Assembly: GCA_016125045.1 (NCBI GenBank)
Contig: WGML01000007.1
Span: 310,001 to 374,000 of the forward strand
Source: a bacterium
Lineage (GTDB): Bacteria; Pseudomonadota; Alphaproteobacteria; Caulobacterales; Hyphomonadaceae
Length of the DNA: 64,000 nucleotides
Direction of reading: 5' to 3'
Every line of letters starts with the position of its first letter. Position 1 is the first letter of the stretch. Positions 7,790 through 17,172 of this stretch are shown piece after piece. Below the pieces are notes generated by a model, which worked only from the letters and a program-made list of their open reading frames with translations, searched no databases and was not told the origin of the DNA. A program made the position numbers and the translations under genes.

Positions 7790-8935
7790 ATGACGACCCG
7801 CGTTCCAGGACTCCTTGCCGTGTCCGGCGAAGTCGGCGGCCACGGCGCCGCGGGGCCCTCTCGCCGCGCGGTTATGGCGTGCGGCGCAGCAATGGTGATC
7901 GCCGGTTGCAGCAATCCTCCGACTCCCGCGACCGGGTCAGACGGCGAGATATCCGTTGGCAGTTCGCCGGCTTCTGGAGGGGCGGGGTGTTGGCGGGCGC
8001 GGCCGCGTTTGCCCTTCGCGGTGCAGGAGATCTATCCGGCGCTGCACCAGGGCCGCATCCACATCGCCGGCGGATTCCTCGCCGATGGCGGTCGCATCAT
8101 CGGGGCGACCGCTCGTCATATTGCTTATGATCCCGCCACGCGTGAGACGCAGGAAGGTGCGCCGCTGCCTGAAGCGCGTCATCACCCGCATCTTGTCGCC
8201 CATGACGGCCGGCTCTACGCGCTTGGCGGCTTCGCTTCGAGCGCGGATGCGCCCTGGCGGATGACGGCCGATACGTTCGTGCTGGACGAGGCGGCGGGCG
8301 TCTGGGTCCGGCTCGCGGATGCGCCGGAGGTGCATGGCGAAGTGGTCGCGGCAAGTCTCGGCGGCCGCATTCATGTCGTTGGCGGGCGGCGTCCCGTCGG
8401 CGCCGCCAATGCGCAATGGACCGATCAGGGCGATGTCGACCGGCATCTGGTGTTCGATCCCGCCGCGAACAGCTGGTCGCGGGCGGCCCCCGCTCCGACG
8501 GCGCGAAACAGCGCCGCGGCGGTGGTGTTCGAGGGCAAGCTCTACGTCTTCGGAGGTCGGCGGGTGGGCGGCGGCAATGTCAAGGACACCGAGATCTATG
8601 ACCCCGCCTCCGACCGCTGGAGCCCTGGCGCGCCGATGCCGCAAGGGCAGGGCGGGCTCGCCGCCGGCATGATCGGCCGATCGATCTATGTTTTTGGCGG
8701 AGAGGCGCTGAACGCCGCGCTCGACGGGTCGCCTCCAGAGGGGGTCTATCCGCAGTCGTGGCGCTATGATCCGCAGGCCGACCGCTGGAGCGAGGCTGCG
8801 TCGATGATGACCCCGCGCCATGGGCTCGGCGCGGTTTCGGTCGATGGCGGCGTCTATCTTGTCGGCGGCGCCCGCCGTCGCGGCGGCGCGGAGACCAGCG
8901 ACGCGGTGGAGGAGTTTCGTCTCGACTGCGCGTGA
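7790..8935 (+). CDS. Exported Kelch-repeat protein
   Basis: 381 residues. The N-terminus has an Arg-Arg pair before a hydrophobic run and a lipobox (VIAGC), so it is probably a lipoprotein, possibly Tat-exported. From about residue 85 there are successive Kelch blades marked by GG pairs and Y/W spacing, for example IHIAGG, LYALGGF, IHVVGGRR, LYVFGGRR, IYVFGGE and VYLVGGARR: about six blades, enough for a beta-propeller. The Shine-Dalgarno gaggaaggg precedes ATG 7790. Kelch propellers bind proteins or glycans; no catalytic residues can be assigned. Convergent with the PQQ-type dehydrogenase gene. Confidence 0.85.
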   Translation: MTTRVPGLLAVSGEVGGHGAAGPSRRAVMACGAAMVIAGCSNPPTPATGSDGEISVGSSPASGGAGCWRARPRLPFAVQEIYPALHQGRIHIAGGFLADGGRIIGATARHIAYDPATRETQEGAPLPEARHHPHLVAHDGRLYALGGFASSADAPWRMTADTFVLDEAAGVWVRLADAPEVHGEVVAASLGGRIHVVGGRRPVGAANAQWTDQGDVDRHLVFDPAANSWSRAAPAPTARNSAAAVVFEGKLYVFGGRRVGGGNVKDTEIYDPASDRWSPGAPMPQGQGGLAAGMIGRSIYVFGGEALNAALDGSPPEGVYPQSWRYDPQADRWSEAASMMTPRHGLGAVSVDGGVYLVGGARRRGGAETSDAVEEFRLDCA

Positions 8936-8954
8936 GCGATGGACAGCGGATCGC

Positions 8955-10208
8955 CTATTTCGGCCGAATGCGCAGGATTTTGCCGTCGTCGGCGTCGGTG
9001 ACGAGGTACAACAGGCCGTCCGGCCCCTGACGCACATCGCGAATGCGCTCGCACCGGTCGCGCAGGAGCTTCTCCTCGGCGACGACGCGCCCGTCCTTCA
9101 GCACCACCCGCACGAGCTGTTGGCCGGAGAGCCCGCCCATGAAGAGATTGCCCCGCCATTCGGGAATCGCATCGCCTGTGTAGAACGCCATGCCCGAGAA
9201 GGCGACCGAGGGCGTCCAGAAATGCACGGGCTGCTCGAGCCCCTCCTGCGTCGTTTTTCCGCCATTGAGCAGCGAGCCGTCATTGTCGCGCCCGTAGGAA
9301 ATGAGCGGGAAGCCGTAATTCTTGCCACGCTCGAGCCGATTCAGCTCGTCGCCGCCGCGCGGTTGATTCTCGATCGTCCAGAGCTCTCCGGTGGTCGGAT
9401 GGAAGGTGAGGCCCTGTGCGTCCCTCAACCCGAGCGCCCAGATCGACGGTTCGACATCAGGCGTTCCAACAAACGGGTTGTTGCGCGGAACACGGCCGTC
9501 GGTTGTGATCCTCAGCACCTTGCCCTGCAGGCTCTGCATCGACTGGGTCGCGGTGTAGGGCGTGATGATGTCGGCGGTGATCACCATCAGCGAGCCGTCG
9601 GCGGCCTGGGCGAGGCGCCTCGGCGTCATCACCCCTTTCTCGAGGATGCGAAAATCGGTGAGTGCGGTTTCATCCGCGCTGAGCCTGGCGCTCGCGACAT
9701 AGCCCGTGTTCGGCGGATCCCCGTCGGCCTGCGACACATAGGCAAGATAGATCGTCCGCGTGCCGGGGAAATCGCGGTCGAGGATCACGTCATGCATCCC
9801 GAACAGGCGGAAGCTCGTCTTGATCGCGGGGACGCCGGAAAGAAGCGGCGACACGGTTCCGTCCGGCGACACCGTTTTCAGGCCTTCGCCCCGGATCGTC
9901 ACCAGCATCTTGCCGCTCGGCAGGAAGGCGAGGCCCCAGGCGTGCGACAGGCCCGTGGCGACTTCCTCGACCTCGAAGGGTTGGGTGGTCGCGATGCGCG
10001 GGGCGCGGGTCTGGTCCGGGAACATCGGGGCGGGGCGATAGTCGTCCGCGGCGTTGCGGGGCACACCACAGGCCTCGGCGCTGAGCTGATCCTCCTCGAA
10101 GGTTTTCGCGAGTTGTTCCGGGGTCGGCTTCGGGGCGACCTGGGCGAAGGCGAGCGGAATGGCGAGCAACGCGGTGGATGCGGTTGCGGCAAGCCAAGAC
10201 AGTTTCAT
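8955..10208 (-). CDS. PQQ-dependent sugar dehydrogenase (glucose/sorbosone dehydrogenase family)
   Basis: Secreted six-bladed beta-propeller oxidoreductase of the soluble glucose/aldose dehydrogenase type, oxidising sugars in the periplasm with PQQ. 417 residues from MKLSWLAAT, with a signal peptide cleaved near AFAQ. Family features are the GLSHAWGLAFLPSGKMLVT opening blade, FGMHDVILDRDF (candidate catalytic His), SLQGKVLRI, ALGLRDAQGLTFHP and ENQPRGGDELN. The reading frame extends past 10208 on the minus strand but only overlaps rlmN; the signal peptide fixes the start. No PQQ biosynthesis genes are in the window. Confidence 0.87.
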   Translation of the reverse strand: MKLSWLAATASTALLAIPLAFAQVAPKPTPEQLAKTFEEDQLSAEACGVPRNAADDYRPAPMFPDQTRAPRIATTQPFEVEEVATGLSHAWGLAFLPSGKMLVTIRGEGLKTVSPDGTVSPLLSGVPAIKTSFRLFGMHDVILDRDFPGTRTIYLAYVSQADGDPPNTGYVASARLSADETALTDFRILEKGVMTPRRLAQAADGSLMVITADIITPYTATQSMQSLQGKVLRITTDGRVPRNNPFVGTPDVEPSIWALGLRDAQGLTFHPTTGELWTIENQPRGGDELNRLERGKNYGFPLISYGRDNDGSLLNGGKTTQEGLEQPVHFWTPSVAFSGMAFYTGDAIPEWRGNLFMGGLSGQQLVRVVLKDGRVVAEEKLLRDRCERIRDVRQGPDGLLYLVTDADDGKILRIRPK

Positions 10209-10324
10209 GAGCGGTCTCCCCGGTCTTCGCACCCGGCGCCAGGCCGCGTCGAACCCGTCGGGTGTAGGCCATTGCGGGGCCAAGCGACAATGCCCGGGCC
10301 CAGCCCGCGCCGCAATTCGTTGGT

Positions 10325-11497
10325 TCAGGCTTCGCCGGCTCCCCCGTCCGCGAGCCGCGCGCGCAGGCGCTCGGAGGCCTTCTGCTTCACGCTCTCCGAC
10401 CGGAGTTGTCCGCAGGCGGCGAGAATGTCGCGTCCGCGGGGCGTGCGGATCGGGCTTGCATAGCCGGCGCGGTTGAGAACTTCGGCGAACGCCTCGATCG
10501 TCTCCCAGTCGGAACACTCATAGGCGGTCCCCGGCCATGGATTGAACGGAATGAGGTTGATCTTGGAGGGCACCCCCTTCAGCAGCCGGACGAGGTCGCG
10601 CGCTTCGGCGAGCGTGTCGTTGACGCCCTTGAGCATCACATATTCAAACGTCACGCGCTTGGAATTGGACAGGTCCGGATAGGCGCGGATCGCCTCGAAC
10701 AGAGTCTTCAGATCGTATTTGCGGTTGATCGGCACGAGTTCGTTGCGCAGATCGTCGCGCGTCGCATGCAGGCTGATCGCGAGCATCGCGCCTGTGCGCT
10801 CGCCAAGTTCCGAGATGCGCGGGGCGACTCCCGCGGTGGAGACCGTGATCCGCCTCCGGCTGATCGAGATGCCGTCCCCGTCGGCGATTGTGTCGATCGC
10901 CTCCGCGACCGCGTCCAGGTTGAACAGCGGCTCACCCATGCCCATGAACACGATGTTGGTGAGCTTGCGGTCCTCCGTGGAGGTTGGCCATTCTCCTAGG
11001 GCGTCGCGGGCGATCATCACCTGGCCGACGATTTCTGGCGCGGAGAGATTGCGCACGAGCGTCTGGGTGCCGGTGTGACAGAAGGTGCAGGTGAGCGTGC
11101 AGCCAACCTGCGACGAGACGCAGAGCGCGCCGGCCTTGCCGACATCCGGAATGAACACCGATTCCGCCTCGACATTCGGGCCGTAGCGCAGCAGCCATTT
11201 GCGCGTCCCGTCCGTCGATATCTGCTGGTCGGCGATCTCCGGCCTGCCGATCACGTGGGCGGCGTGGAGCTGATCGCGCAAATCCCGCGCGATGTCGGTC
11301 ATGCCGTCAAACCCGGTGAGCCCGTAGTGATAAATCCAGCGCCAGAGCTGGCCTGCGCGCATCCGCGCCTTCTTCGGCTCAACGCCGAGCTCGACGACCG
11401 CCGACTGGAGCGCGTCGCGGCCAAGGCCGGCGAGGTCCCGCGGCGGAGCGGGCGCCCGTTCGGCGGTGCGGTGGGACAGGTCGAGCGGCGTTCGCAT
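10325..11497 (-). CDS. rlmN: 23S rRNA (adenine2503-C2)/tRNA-m2A37 methyltransferase
   Basis: Radical-SAM methyltransferase that methylates A2503 of 23S rRNA and A37 of some tRNAs. The radical-SAM cluster is CTLTCTFC (Cx3Cx2C), preceded by SSQVG. The substrate loop has [10 protein letters not shown], and the C-terminal half contains [21 protein letters not shown] and [13 protein letters not shown]. The second catalytic Cys is in the C-terminal part (YECSDW region or the terminal AACGQL). 390 residues, full length. It begins about 60 bp after the M23 peptidase gene on the same strand and may share its transcript. Confidence 0.96.
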   Translation of the reverse strand: MRTPLDLSHRTAERAPAPPRDLAGLGRDALQSAVVELGVEPKKARMRAGQLWRWIYHYGLTGFDGMTDIARDLRDQLHAAHVIGRPEIADQQISTDGTRKWLLRYGPNVEAESVFIPDVGKAGALCVSSQVGCTLTCTFCHTGTQTLVRNLSAPEIVGQVMIARDALGEWPTSTEDRKLTNIVFMGMGEPLFNLDAVAEAIDTIADGDGISISRRRITVSTAGVAPRISELGERTGAMLAISLHATRDDLRNELVPINRKYDLKTLFEAIRAYPDLSNSKRVTFEYVMLKGVNDTLAEARDLVRLLKGVPSKINLIPFNPWPGTAYECSDWETIEAFAEVLNRAGYASPIRTPRGRDILAACGQLRSESVKQKASERLRARLADGGAGEA

Positions 11498-11556
11498 CGC
11501 TTCTCTCTAGGCGACGCGTCGCGGGGACGGAAGGCCCCGGGCTCCGTCCGCGAGCG

Positions 11557-12750
11557 TCAGCGCCCGTCCTGGCCGCCGCCAGTCGATGCAACGCCGATCT
11601 GCGTATCGCCGTCGGCGACGAGCGCTCCCGGATTGCTCTCCCTGCGTTGATAGGCGGCGAGCAGCGACGAATAGGGCGGCACATAGGCCCAGCCGTGCTC
11701 GGCGGTGTTCATCTTGATCTCGAAGTGCAGATGCAGCGTCGTCGGAGTGCCGCCAAAATCGTTCGAGACATAGCCGATGACGTCGCCCTTCTTGACGGTG
11801 TCACCGGTCTTCACCGACAGCTTCGCCATGTTGAGGTGCAGATAGCGATAGATGCGGCCGCCGGAGCGCACGTTCACCGAATAGCTGCCGACGTTGGAGA
11901 TCACGCCGTCCTCGACCGCCACCACGGCGTAACGCTGACGATCGGCCGCCTTGGTGCGCCGTTCGGCGTTGCAACCCTCTGGGGTGCCTACGCGGATGTC
12001 CTGGCCGAGATGCACTCCGCCGACGGGACACCATGGCGTGGTGCTGGAGGTGCCGCGCTTCTCGCAATAATTGTCGCGCCACGGGGCGGTGAAGTTGCGC
12101 GGGTCACACTGGTCTCCGCCCTTAACGCCGCCGCCGAACCGGTAGACCTGGCTTTGCGGGAAGGAGGGCGCGTCCTTGATCGGGAAGGCCATGTCCGGAG
12201 CAAAGACCATCTGATCGGTTGCGCCGGTTCCGCTGGACGGCTCGAGCGAGCCGGCGGTGTGGAAGAAGAAGCTGGGCCGCGGCGCGGGCGGGGGAGATCC
12301 GGGATCGGGCGCCGGATCTGGCGACGGTCCTGAGCCCGGGGTCGTCGGAGCCGGGGTCGTCGGCGCGCCAGCGTCCGCCTCGCCCGGATTGGGGCCGCTG
12401 TTTTCGGACGGCGGTGGGATCACCACCGGCTGGCCGGTGTTCGGATCGACCGGCGGATTGGCGTCGCTGATCGGGACGAGCGGGTTTTCCGGCGCATCGA
12501 TGAAGGGAGTCCCGTCTTCGGGCGCGCCGGAATTGGCGTTGGGGTTCGGCGTCAGCGGCGGGGGCTCCGCATCCACCGGAACGAGCGGGTCGATCGGTTC
12601 GAGGGGCGGCGGAGGCGGAGGCGGCCGCTCGGCCGTCTCGGTTTCCTCCCGCTCCACCCAGGGCCACAGCAGGATGCTCGCGTCGCACGCCGAGAGCGTG
12701 AACGCCGCCGCGATCGCCGCAAGCCCCGCCTTGATTCCAGACTGACGCAT
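11557..12750 (-). CDS. M23 family metallopeptidase lipoprotein
   Basis: 397 residues, start MRQSGIKAG. The signal peptide has a lipobox (TLSAC), so it is a lipoprotein. Residues ~35-165 are a Pro/Glu/Asp-rich linker long enough to reach across the periplasm. The C-terminal half is a LytM/M23 fold. GGVHLGQDIRVG holds the first His and Asp zinc ligands, and LHLHFEIK the HxH of the active site, so it should be catalytically intact. It would cut peptide cross-bridges in peptidoglycan. Last gene of the subtilase cluster, about 40 bp after the preceding lipoprotein gene. Confidence 0.87.
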   Translation of the reverse strand: MRQSGIKAGLAAIAAAFTLSACDASILLWPWVEREETETAERPPPPPPPLEPIDPLVPVDAEPPPLTPNPNANSGAPEDGTPFIDAPENPLVPISDANPPVDPNTGQPVVIPPPSENSGPNPGEADAGAPTTPAPTTPGSGPSPDPAPDPGSPPPAPRPSFFFHTAGSLEPSSGTGATDQMVFAPDMAFPIKDAPSFPQSQVYRFGGGVKGGDQCDPRNFTAPWRDNYCEKRGTSSTTPWCPVGGVHLGQDIRVGTPEGCNAERRTKAADRQRYAVVAVEDGVISNVGSYSVNVRSGGRIYRYLHLNMAKLSVKTGDTVKKGDVIGYVSNDFGGTPTTLHLHFEIKMNTAEHGWAYVPPYSSLLAAYQRRESNPGALVADGDTQIGVASTGGGQDGR

Positions 12751-12790
12751 CTCAATCCCCACCGTTCGGGCCTTCAGGACGCAAGCCCGG

Positions 12791-13435
12791 TCACTGTGTC
12801 GCTGCAACAAAGAGGCTGTCGGCGAACTCCCTCGCCTCGTCCGCCGTGATGCACGATTCCGATCCATCGAGCTCCCGGCATTCGAACTCGATCAGATAGT
12901 CCGCGCCGAACCGCGAGAATGCGAGCTGGGCCGAACCGTCGCTCGAGGTGAATTTCATCTCGTCGGAGGGTTGCGCCGGCGTTCCGGCGGCCGTGGCGAA
13001 GGCCTGTTTCGAGCCGTTCACGATCGCGTCCCAGCGCGCCATCTGATAGGTGGCGAAATAGCCGTCATCGGTCGCGACGATGGTCGGCGGCGGTGCATTC
13101 TGGGGCTGGACAATTCCCGACGGCAGCAGCATCGGCACCACTGTGCCGAACCCGACACGCTCGACGCCGACCGGAGCGTCCGTCACGCGGCCGGCGGCGC
13201 GGGCCGCACGGGCGGCTTCCCAATCGATCGTCGACTCAACGGCCGGCGGACCCGCGGGCGCCTGCGCGACCTGGGCGAGCTGCGCCGTCTCGACCGGTGG
13301 AGCGCCGTCGGCCGTCGCGGTCCCGGGGGCCGCCGCGGGTGGTTCGGCGGTCGCGGCGGTCTGATCGTCGGGCTCTTCGAGACATCCGGCGAGAGCGAGC
13401 GCGCACACGCAAGCGAGAACGATCGATCGCATCAT
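12791..13435 (-). CDS. Unknown lipoprotein of the subtilase-M23 cluster
   Basis: 214 residues. Signal peptide and lipobox (ALAGC) give a lipidated protein. An Ala/Pro/Glu-rich low-complexity linker to about residue 65 leads to a C-terminal domain of ~140 residues with two cysteines (FECRELDGSESC) likely to form a disulfide. I do not recognise a family. The start ATG overlaps the stop of the preceding membrane-protein gene by 4 bp, so the two are translationally coupled. The C-terminal domain is therefore presumably part of the same envelope complex or pathway. Confidence 0.7.
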   Translation of the reverse strand: MMRSIVLACVCALALAGCLEEPDDQTAATAEPPAAAPGTATADGAPPVETAQLAQVAQAPAGPPAVESTIDWEAARAARAAGRVTDAPVGVERVGFGTVVPMLLPSGIVQPQNAPPPTIVATDDGYFATYQMARWDAIVNGSKQAFATAAGTPAQPSDEMKFTSSDGSAQLAFSRFGADYLIEFECRELDGSESCITADEAREFADSLFVAATQ

Positions 13436-14025
13436 TTGTCTCCCGGATGAGCGGTCATGCTGGGTTCGGCGTAACTGATGTCGGCTGCGCCTCCGATACG
13501 GGCCGCCGCCTCCCGCATCGCCCGCATCGGATTTGCGGGCGCGTCGCCTTCATAGACGAGGATCAGTTCGTCCGAATAGGTCACGCGGTCGAGCCGCATG
13601 CCCTCGAATTCGGGCCGTCCTGCGCTGAACTGCTTGAACGCGGCTTTCGCCGCCTCGGCGTCGCGCCAGAACAGATCGATCATGGGTTTGATCTTTGGGT
13701 TGTCCTTGAACTTGACCGTGATCTCGACCGTTCCGCCAACCGGGGCAGCCGCATTGCGCCCCTGCTCGAATGCGACGCCGACCATCGGCGCGGCTTCGGT
13801 GATCTGTGCAGATTCGATCCCTGGCGCCGAGGTTTCTATCGCCTCGGCAAGTTTCGCTGTTTCGGTTTGCGAGGCGCCAGGCCCATTCCGGCCGGGCGCC
13901 AGCAGAGACCCCGCAACGAGCGCCCCGACGATCGCGATCGCCGCGGCGCCGGACGTCATGACCCGCCCACTGGAATCGGGTTCGGGCCCGGACCCCTGCT
14001 TCGGCGACTGATCCTGTTCCTTCAC
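13432..14025 (-). CDS. Single-pass membrane protein with a subtilase-propeptide-like periplasmic domain
   Basis: 197 residues from a GTG start at 14025, chosen because gaggag lies about 9 bp upstream and the longer frame only overlaps the subtilase gene. A charged cytoplasmic tail (~30 residues) is followed by one membrane segment (AAAIAIVGALVAGSLL) and a linker. The ~100-residue C-terminal domain has a beta-alpha-beta-beta-alpha-beta look and ends in a strand plus ISYAEPSM. That ending resembles I9 peptidase propeptides, whose last strand reads YxEPD; the neighbouring subtilase has EYVEKDY at the equivalent place. I infer an anchored inhibitor or folding partner for the subtilase; this assignment is tentative. 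Confidence 0.6.
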   Translation of the reverse strand: MKEQDQSPKQGSGPEPDSSGRVMTSGAAAIAIVGALVAGSLLAPGRNGPGASQTETAKLAEAIETSAPGIESAQITEAAPMVGVAFEQGRNAAAPVGGTVEITVKFKDNPKIKPMIDLFWRDAEAAKAAFKQFSAGRPEFEGMRLDRVTYSDELILVYEGDAPANPMRAMREAAARIGGAADISYAEPSMTAHPGDK

Positions 14026-14074
14026 CGGGTCGTTCTCCTCATCCCACGGGCGGTCTTCCGCCTCCAGCCCGCGC

Positions 14075-16480
14075 TCACTGGACCGACGCGTTGGAGAGGT
14101 TGAGCATTTTCCCACCGCACGGTCTGAAACACATGCCGTCCTGGTCCGGGATCGGTTCCGAACCCGGGTAGGCCGAGCACTTGCCCGAACACTGCATCGG
14201 TGTGCGAGCTGTCGTGGCGGCCATAAGTCGGTCAACCGTTTTCGATGGCACCTCCTTGGGGAAGCGCGCCTTCAGCAGCGCGAGCGCGGCGGCCACATGC
14301 GGAGCGGCCATCGATGTGCCGTTCTCATAGGAGTAGAAGCACTGGGCGACCGGCTTTCCCGTCACCGGGTCCGCGCAGTCCGCGGAGAATTTGGTGGACA
14401 GGATGCCGTCGGGTCGGCCGTCGCCGTCATCGTCGCGGGTCATGTCGCCGCCCGGGGCGATGAGGTCGACCTCCGGGCCGTAATTGGAATAGGGCGTGAG
14501 CTGGCCTCGTTCATCGCCCGCGCCGACGGAGATCACGTTGGCGCAGCCGCCAGGGGCGTAGAACTCCGTCTTGATGCGGGCGTTGCCGGCTGCGGCGACG
14601 ACGATCGCGCCGGCGGCCACGGCGTCGTTGATCGCCGCCTGCATGGAGGCGGGGCAGGGCTCGAACAAGCCAATCGACAGGTTGATGATGTCCGCCGGCT
14701 GTTCCACCCAGACTTCATTGCCGACGGAATCGCGGGCCGGGACGACCCCTGCCGCCCAGCGGATCGCGTCGTTTATGTCGGACAGCTTGCCGCCACAGCG
14801 GCCGAGCGCCCGTACCGGGACGATCGTGACGTCCCAGGCTCCGCCGGCGACGCCGGTGGCGTTGTTCGTCGCGCCGACGCCGATCGTGCCCGCGACATGG
14901 GTGCCGTGGAAGCTGTCGGACGAGGTCGGGTCATTCGGGTCGCACTTGTCGCCCGGATCGTTGGGATTGGGGTCGCGCCCGTCGCCGTCGTTACCGATCG
15001 CCGGATCGGACACCATGTCGAAGCCCTTGGCGATGTTGGGAGAGCCTGCGATGTCCGGGTGGCTCATCTGAAGGCCGGTATCCACCACCGCCACCGTGAC
15101 GGAGCGCGACCCGGTGAGTTTCGCCTTGTTCCAGAAATCGGCGAAGCCCGCGCCGCCGGCGGACTGTCCAGGCTGAGCGCCATTGGCCTTGAAATTCCAC
15201 TGCAGCGACCAGAGCGGGTCGTTGGGGGTCAGGCTCAAGGCCGCGTCTTCAACCTGCTTCTTCGGCCGGCGCAGCATCTGGTGGCTGAACACATAGTCTT
15301 TCTCGACATATTCATACTCGCCTGACTCCGCGAGCACCTTCACGACGCACTCGGTCGCGAGCACGGGATCCTCCTGAAGCCGGGCGCGCGAGGGGATGCG
15401 CTCGCATCCTCCGTCGTTGCGACGCGCGGCCGCAAACATCTGCTGCATTCCCGCGATGCGCTCCCGGGTCGATTCTCCCGGCGCGAACTGGGTGGGGTCG
15501 ACGCCGATCATGATCCGCATCTGGCCGCCCTCCTCGGGCAGAACGACGCCGGACAGTCCCATCTCCTCGAGCTTGTTGAATGCCCGCTCGCGCGCCGTTA
15601 GGGCCGCATCGACATTCAGCTTGCGGCGAACCTGAAGCGCTTTCGGAGCGGCCGTCTCCTCGACCTTTCGGGCGATCTCATCGCCGATGCTTTGCGCCGT
15701 CTCCTGATTGACCTTCAGTGTCGCTTCTGCAGATTCCCGCGCATCCTTCAGGATGCGGTCGGTGACGCGGACGCCCTTTTCTCGCACCACCTGCTCTAGC
15801 ACGCCGGGCTTCATCTCGAGCTTCTGGCGCATCTCGGGAACATCCCGAATCGTGCGCTCCGCGATCCGCGGCAGCCGGCCGGTGCGCAGGTCGACATTGG
15901 GAGCGGACGCGCCGGGAGGGGCGGTCCTCGCCTCAGCGGTTGGCGGGGTCGCATCCGGCTCCGCGCCGCTCGGAGCCTGGGCGTCAGGGGCTCCCGCCGC
16001 GGGCGCGCCGGATTCCAGGACCGTGGTTTCAGGGGCGGCTTGCGGGGCGCTCTCAGCGCTTGGCGCCGGGTCCGGCTGGAATTCCTCCGGGGCGCCGGCG
16101 TCCACCGCCGCGTCGGAGCTCGCGGCGTCGATGTCGAACGATTCCGGTTCGACGAGCGGCACCACCATCTCAAGACGCGGTTTGGCGATCACCGAGCCGA
16201 CCGCGAAGAAACTGCCCGTGGCGAGGGCCTCCTCAAGCGTGACATCGGGCAGGGCTTCCGGTGCGAGCCGCTGTCCCGCGAAGGCGCGCGCTTCCACCGG
16301 CGCTTCGGCCATGGGATCAACCGGTCCGGCGCCCGTCACCTGATCGATCACGTCCCAGGTGAGTTCGACGAACTGATCCGCCTTGTCCTGGGCCGCGCCG
16401 CAGGCGGCGAGGGAAATGGCCGCGACGCCGGCCGCGAGCCAGCGAAGTGAGAAGCCGCCGCCGATTTTGCCTCGGAACAT
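14075..16480 (-). CDS. Subtilisin-like (S8) serine protease lipoprotein
   Basis: About 801 residues from MFRGKIGGG; the signal ends in a lipobox (SLAAC). A ~430-residue N-terminal region has an Ala/Pro/Glu-rich linker, a predicted helical segment and an I9-like propeptide ending near EYVEKDY. The S8 catalytic domain follows with a complete triad: Asp467 (VAVVDTGLQ), His525 (DSFHGTHVAG) and Ser723 (NGTSMAAPHVA). The oxyanion Asn is in AAAGNARI. The C-terminus has two Cys pairs (CSGKC, CFRPC). It is the first gene of a minus-strand operon with the anchored propeptide-like protein, a lipoprotein and an M23 peptidase. It should act in the periplasm or on the outer membrane; targets are unknown. 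Confidence 0.9.
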   Translation of the reverse strand: MFRGKIGGGFSLRWLAAGVAAISLAACGAAQDKADQFVELTWDVIDQVTGAGPVDPMAEAPVEARAFAGQRLAPEALPDVTLEEALATGSFFAVGSVIAKPRLEMVVPLVEPESFDIDAASSDAAVDAGAPEEFQPDPAPSAESAPQAAPETTVLESGAPAAGAPDAQAPSGAEPDATPPTAEARTAPPGASAPNVDLRTGRLPRIAERTIRDVPEMRQKLEMKPGVLEQVVREKGVRVTDRILKDARESAEATLKVNQETAQSIGDEIARKVEETAAPKALQVRRKLNVDAALTARERAFNKLEEMGLSGVVLPEEGGQMRIMIGVDPTQFAPGESTRERIAGMQQMFAAARRNDGGCERIPSRARLQEDPVLATECVVKVLAESGEYEYVEKDYVFSHQMLRRPKKQVEDAALSLTPNDPLWSLQWNFKANGAQPGQSAGGAGFADFWNKAKLTGSRSVTVAVVDTGLQMSHPDIAGSPNIAKGFDMVSDPAIGNDGDGRDPNPNDPGDKCDPNDPTSSDSFHGTHVAGTIGVGATNNATGVAGGAWDVTIVPVRALGRCGGKLSDINDAIRWAAGVVPARDSVGNEVWVEQPADIINLSIGLFEPCPASMQAAINDAVAAGAIVVAAAGNARIKTEFYAPGGCANVISVGAGDERGQLTPYSNYGPEVDLIAPGGDMTRDDDGDGRPDGILSTKFSADCADPVTGKPVAQCFYSYENGTSMAAPHVAAALALLKARFPKEVPSKTVDRLMAATTARTPMQCSGKCSAYPGSEPIPDQDGMCFRPCGGKMLNLSNASVQ

Positions 16481-16592
16481 GATGAGCACCCCTGCGTTCC
16501 ACCCAGCATCCACCTCTCTAGCACGGCCGTCATGGTTAGCGAAACCGCCGAGCGCTCTCCTTTCGCCGGTCGGGCGTCGCCTCCGCCGCGTC

Positions 16593-16967
16593 CTAAATCG
16601 GCTGGATGTGCTTCGGAGCGCCTAAAAAGATAACCGCGACGCCGGCTGCGATCAGGCCAAAACCAGCGGCGTGGCGCCACCCGAGCGGCTCCTTCAGCAC
16701 CAGAACCGAAAACGCGCAGAACACGATGAGCGTGATCGCTTCCTGGATCGTCTTGAGCTCTGCAGCCGAATAGACGGCGTGGCCGATGCGGTTGGCCGGC
16801 ACGGCGAGCACATATTCGAAGAGCGCCACTCCCCAACTCGCAAGAATGACAACGATGAGCGGCGACGCTTTGAAGCGGAGGTGGCCATACCAGGCGAAAG
16901 TCATGAACACGTTCGATGCCGACAGCATCACGATTGGCAACCAATAGGGGAGAGCGGGTATCTGCAA
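16593..16967 (-). CDS. DUF486 (DMT-like) membrane protein
   Basis: Small integral membrane protein of 124 residues with four hydrophobic segments, matching DUF486. LSASNVFMTFAWYGHL, WGVALFEYVLAVPANRIG and the C-terminal KEPLGWRHAAGFGLI are its conserved blocks. DUF486 belongs to the drug/metabolite-transporter clan; substrate unknown. I chose TTG 16967: ggag sits 8 bp upstream and this gives the family's usual length. ATG 17012 would add 15 residues without a clear ribosome site. Confidence 0.85.
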   Translation of the reverse strand: MQIPALPYWLPIVMLSASNVFMTFAWYGHLRFKASPLIVVILASWGVALFEYVLAVPANRIGHAVYSAAELKTIQEAITLIVFCAFSVLVLKEPLGWRHAAGFGLIAAGVAVIFLGAPKHIQPI

Positions 16968-17172
16968 GCGGTCAGCTCCAGCGACGTTGGTGCAATAGGG
17001 CCATGCATCCATAAGGCTCCGGCGCGTTCGGCGTAAGGAGGCGTGGCGTCGCCATTCAGGTCGCGTATGCAGGGTGAAGATTTGTTCTCGCCGGATGGGT
17101 CCGGTAAACATGCGGTCGCGCGCCGGTTGCGGGGTCCATGCGACTTTGGGCGTCCGCCGTTGGAGAGAGACT

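Noticed and set aside
8820..10463. A 547-residue open frame on the plus strand
   Set aside because: It lies antisense to the PQQ-type dehydrogenase, has no family motif, and is a high-GC shadow of the opposite gene, which has a signal peptide and propeller motifs.
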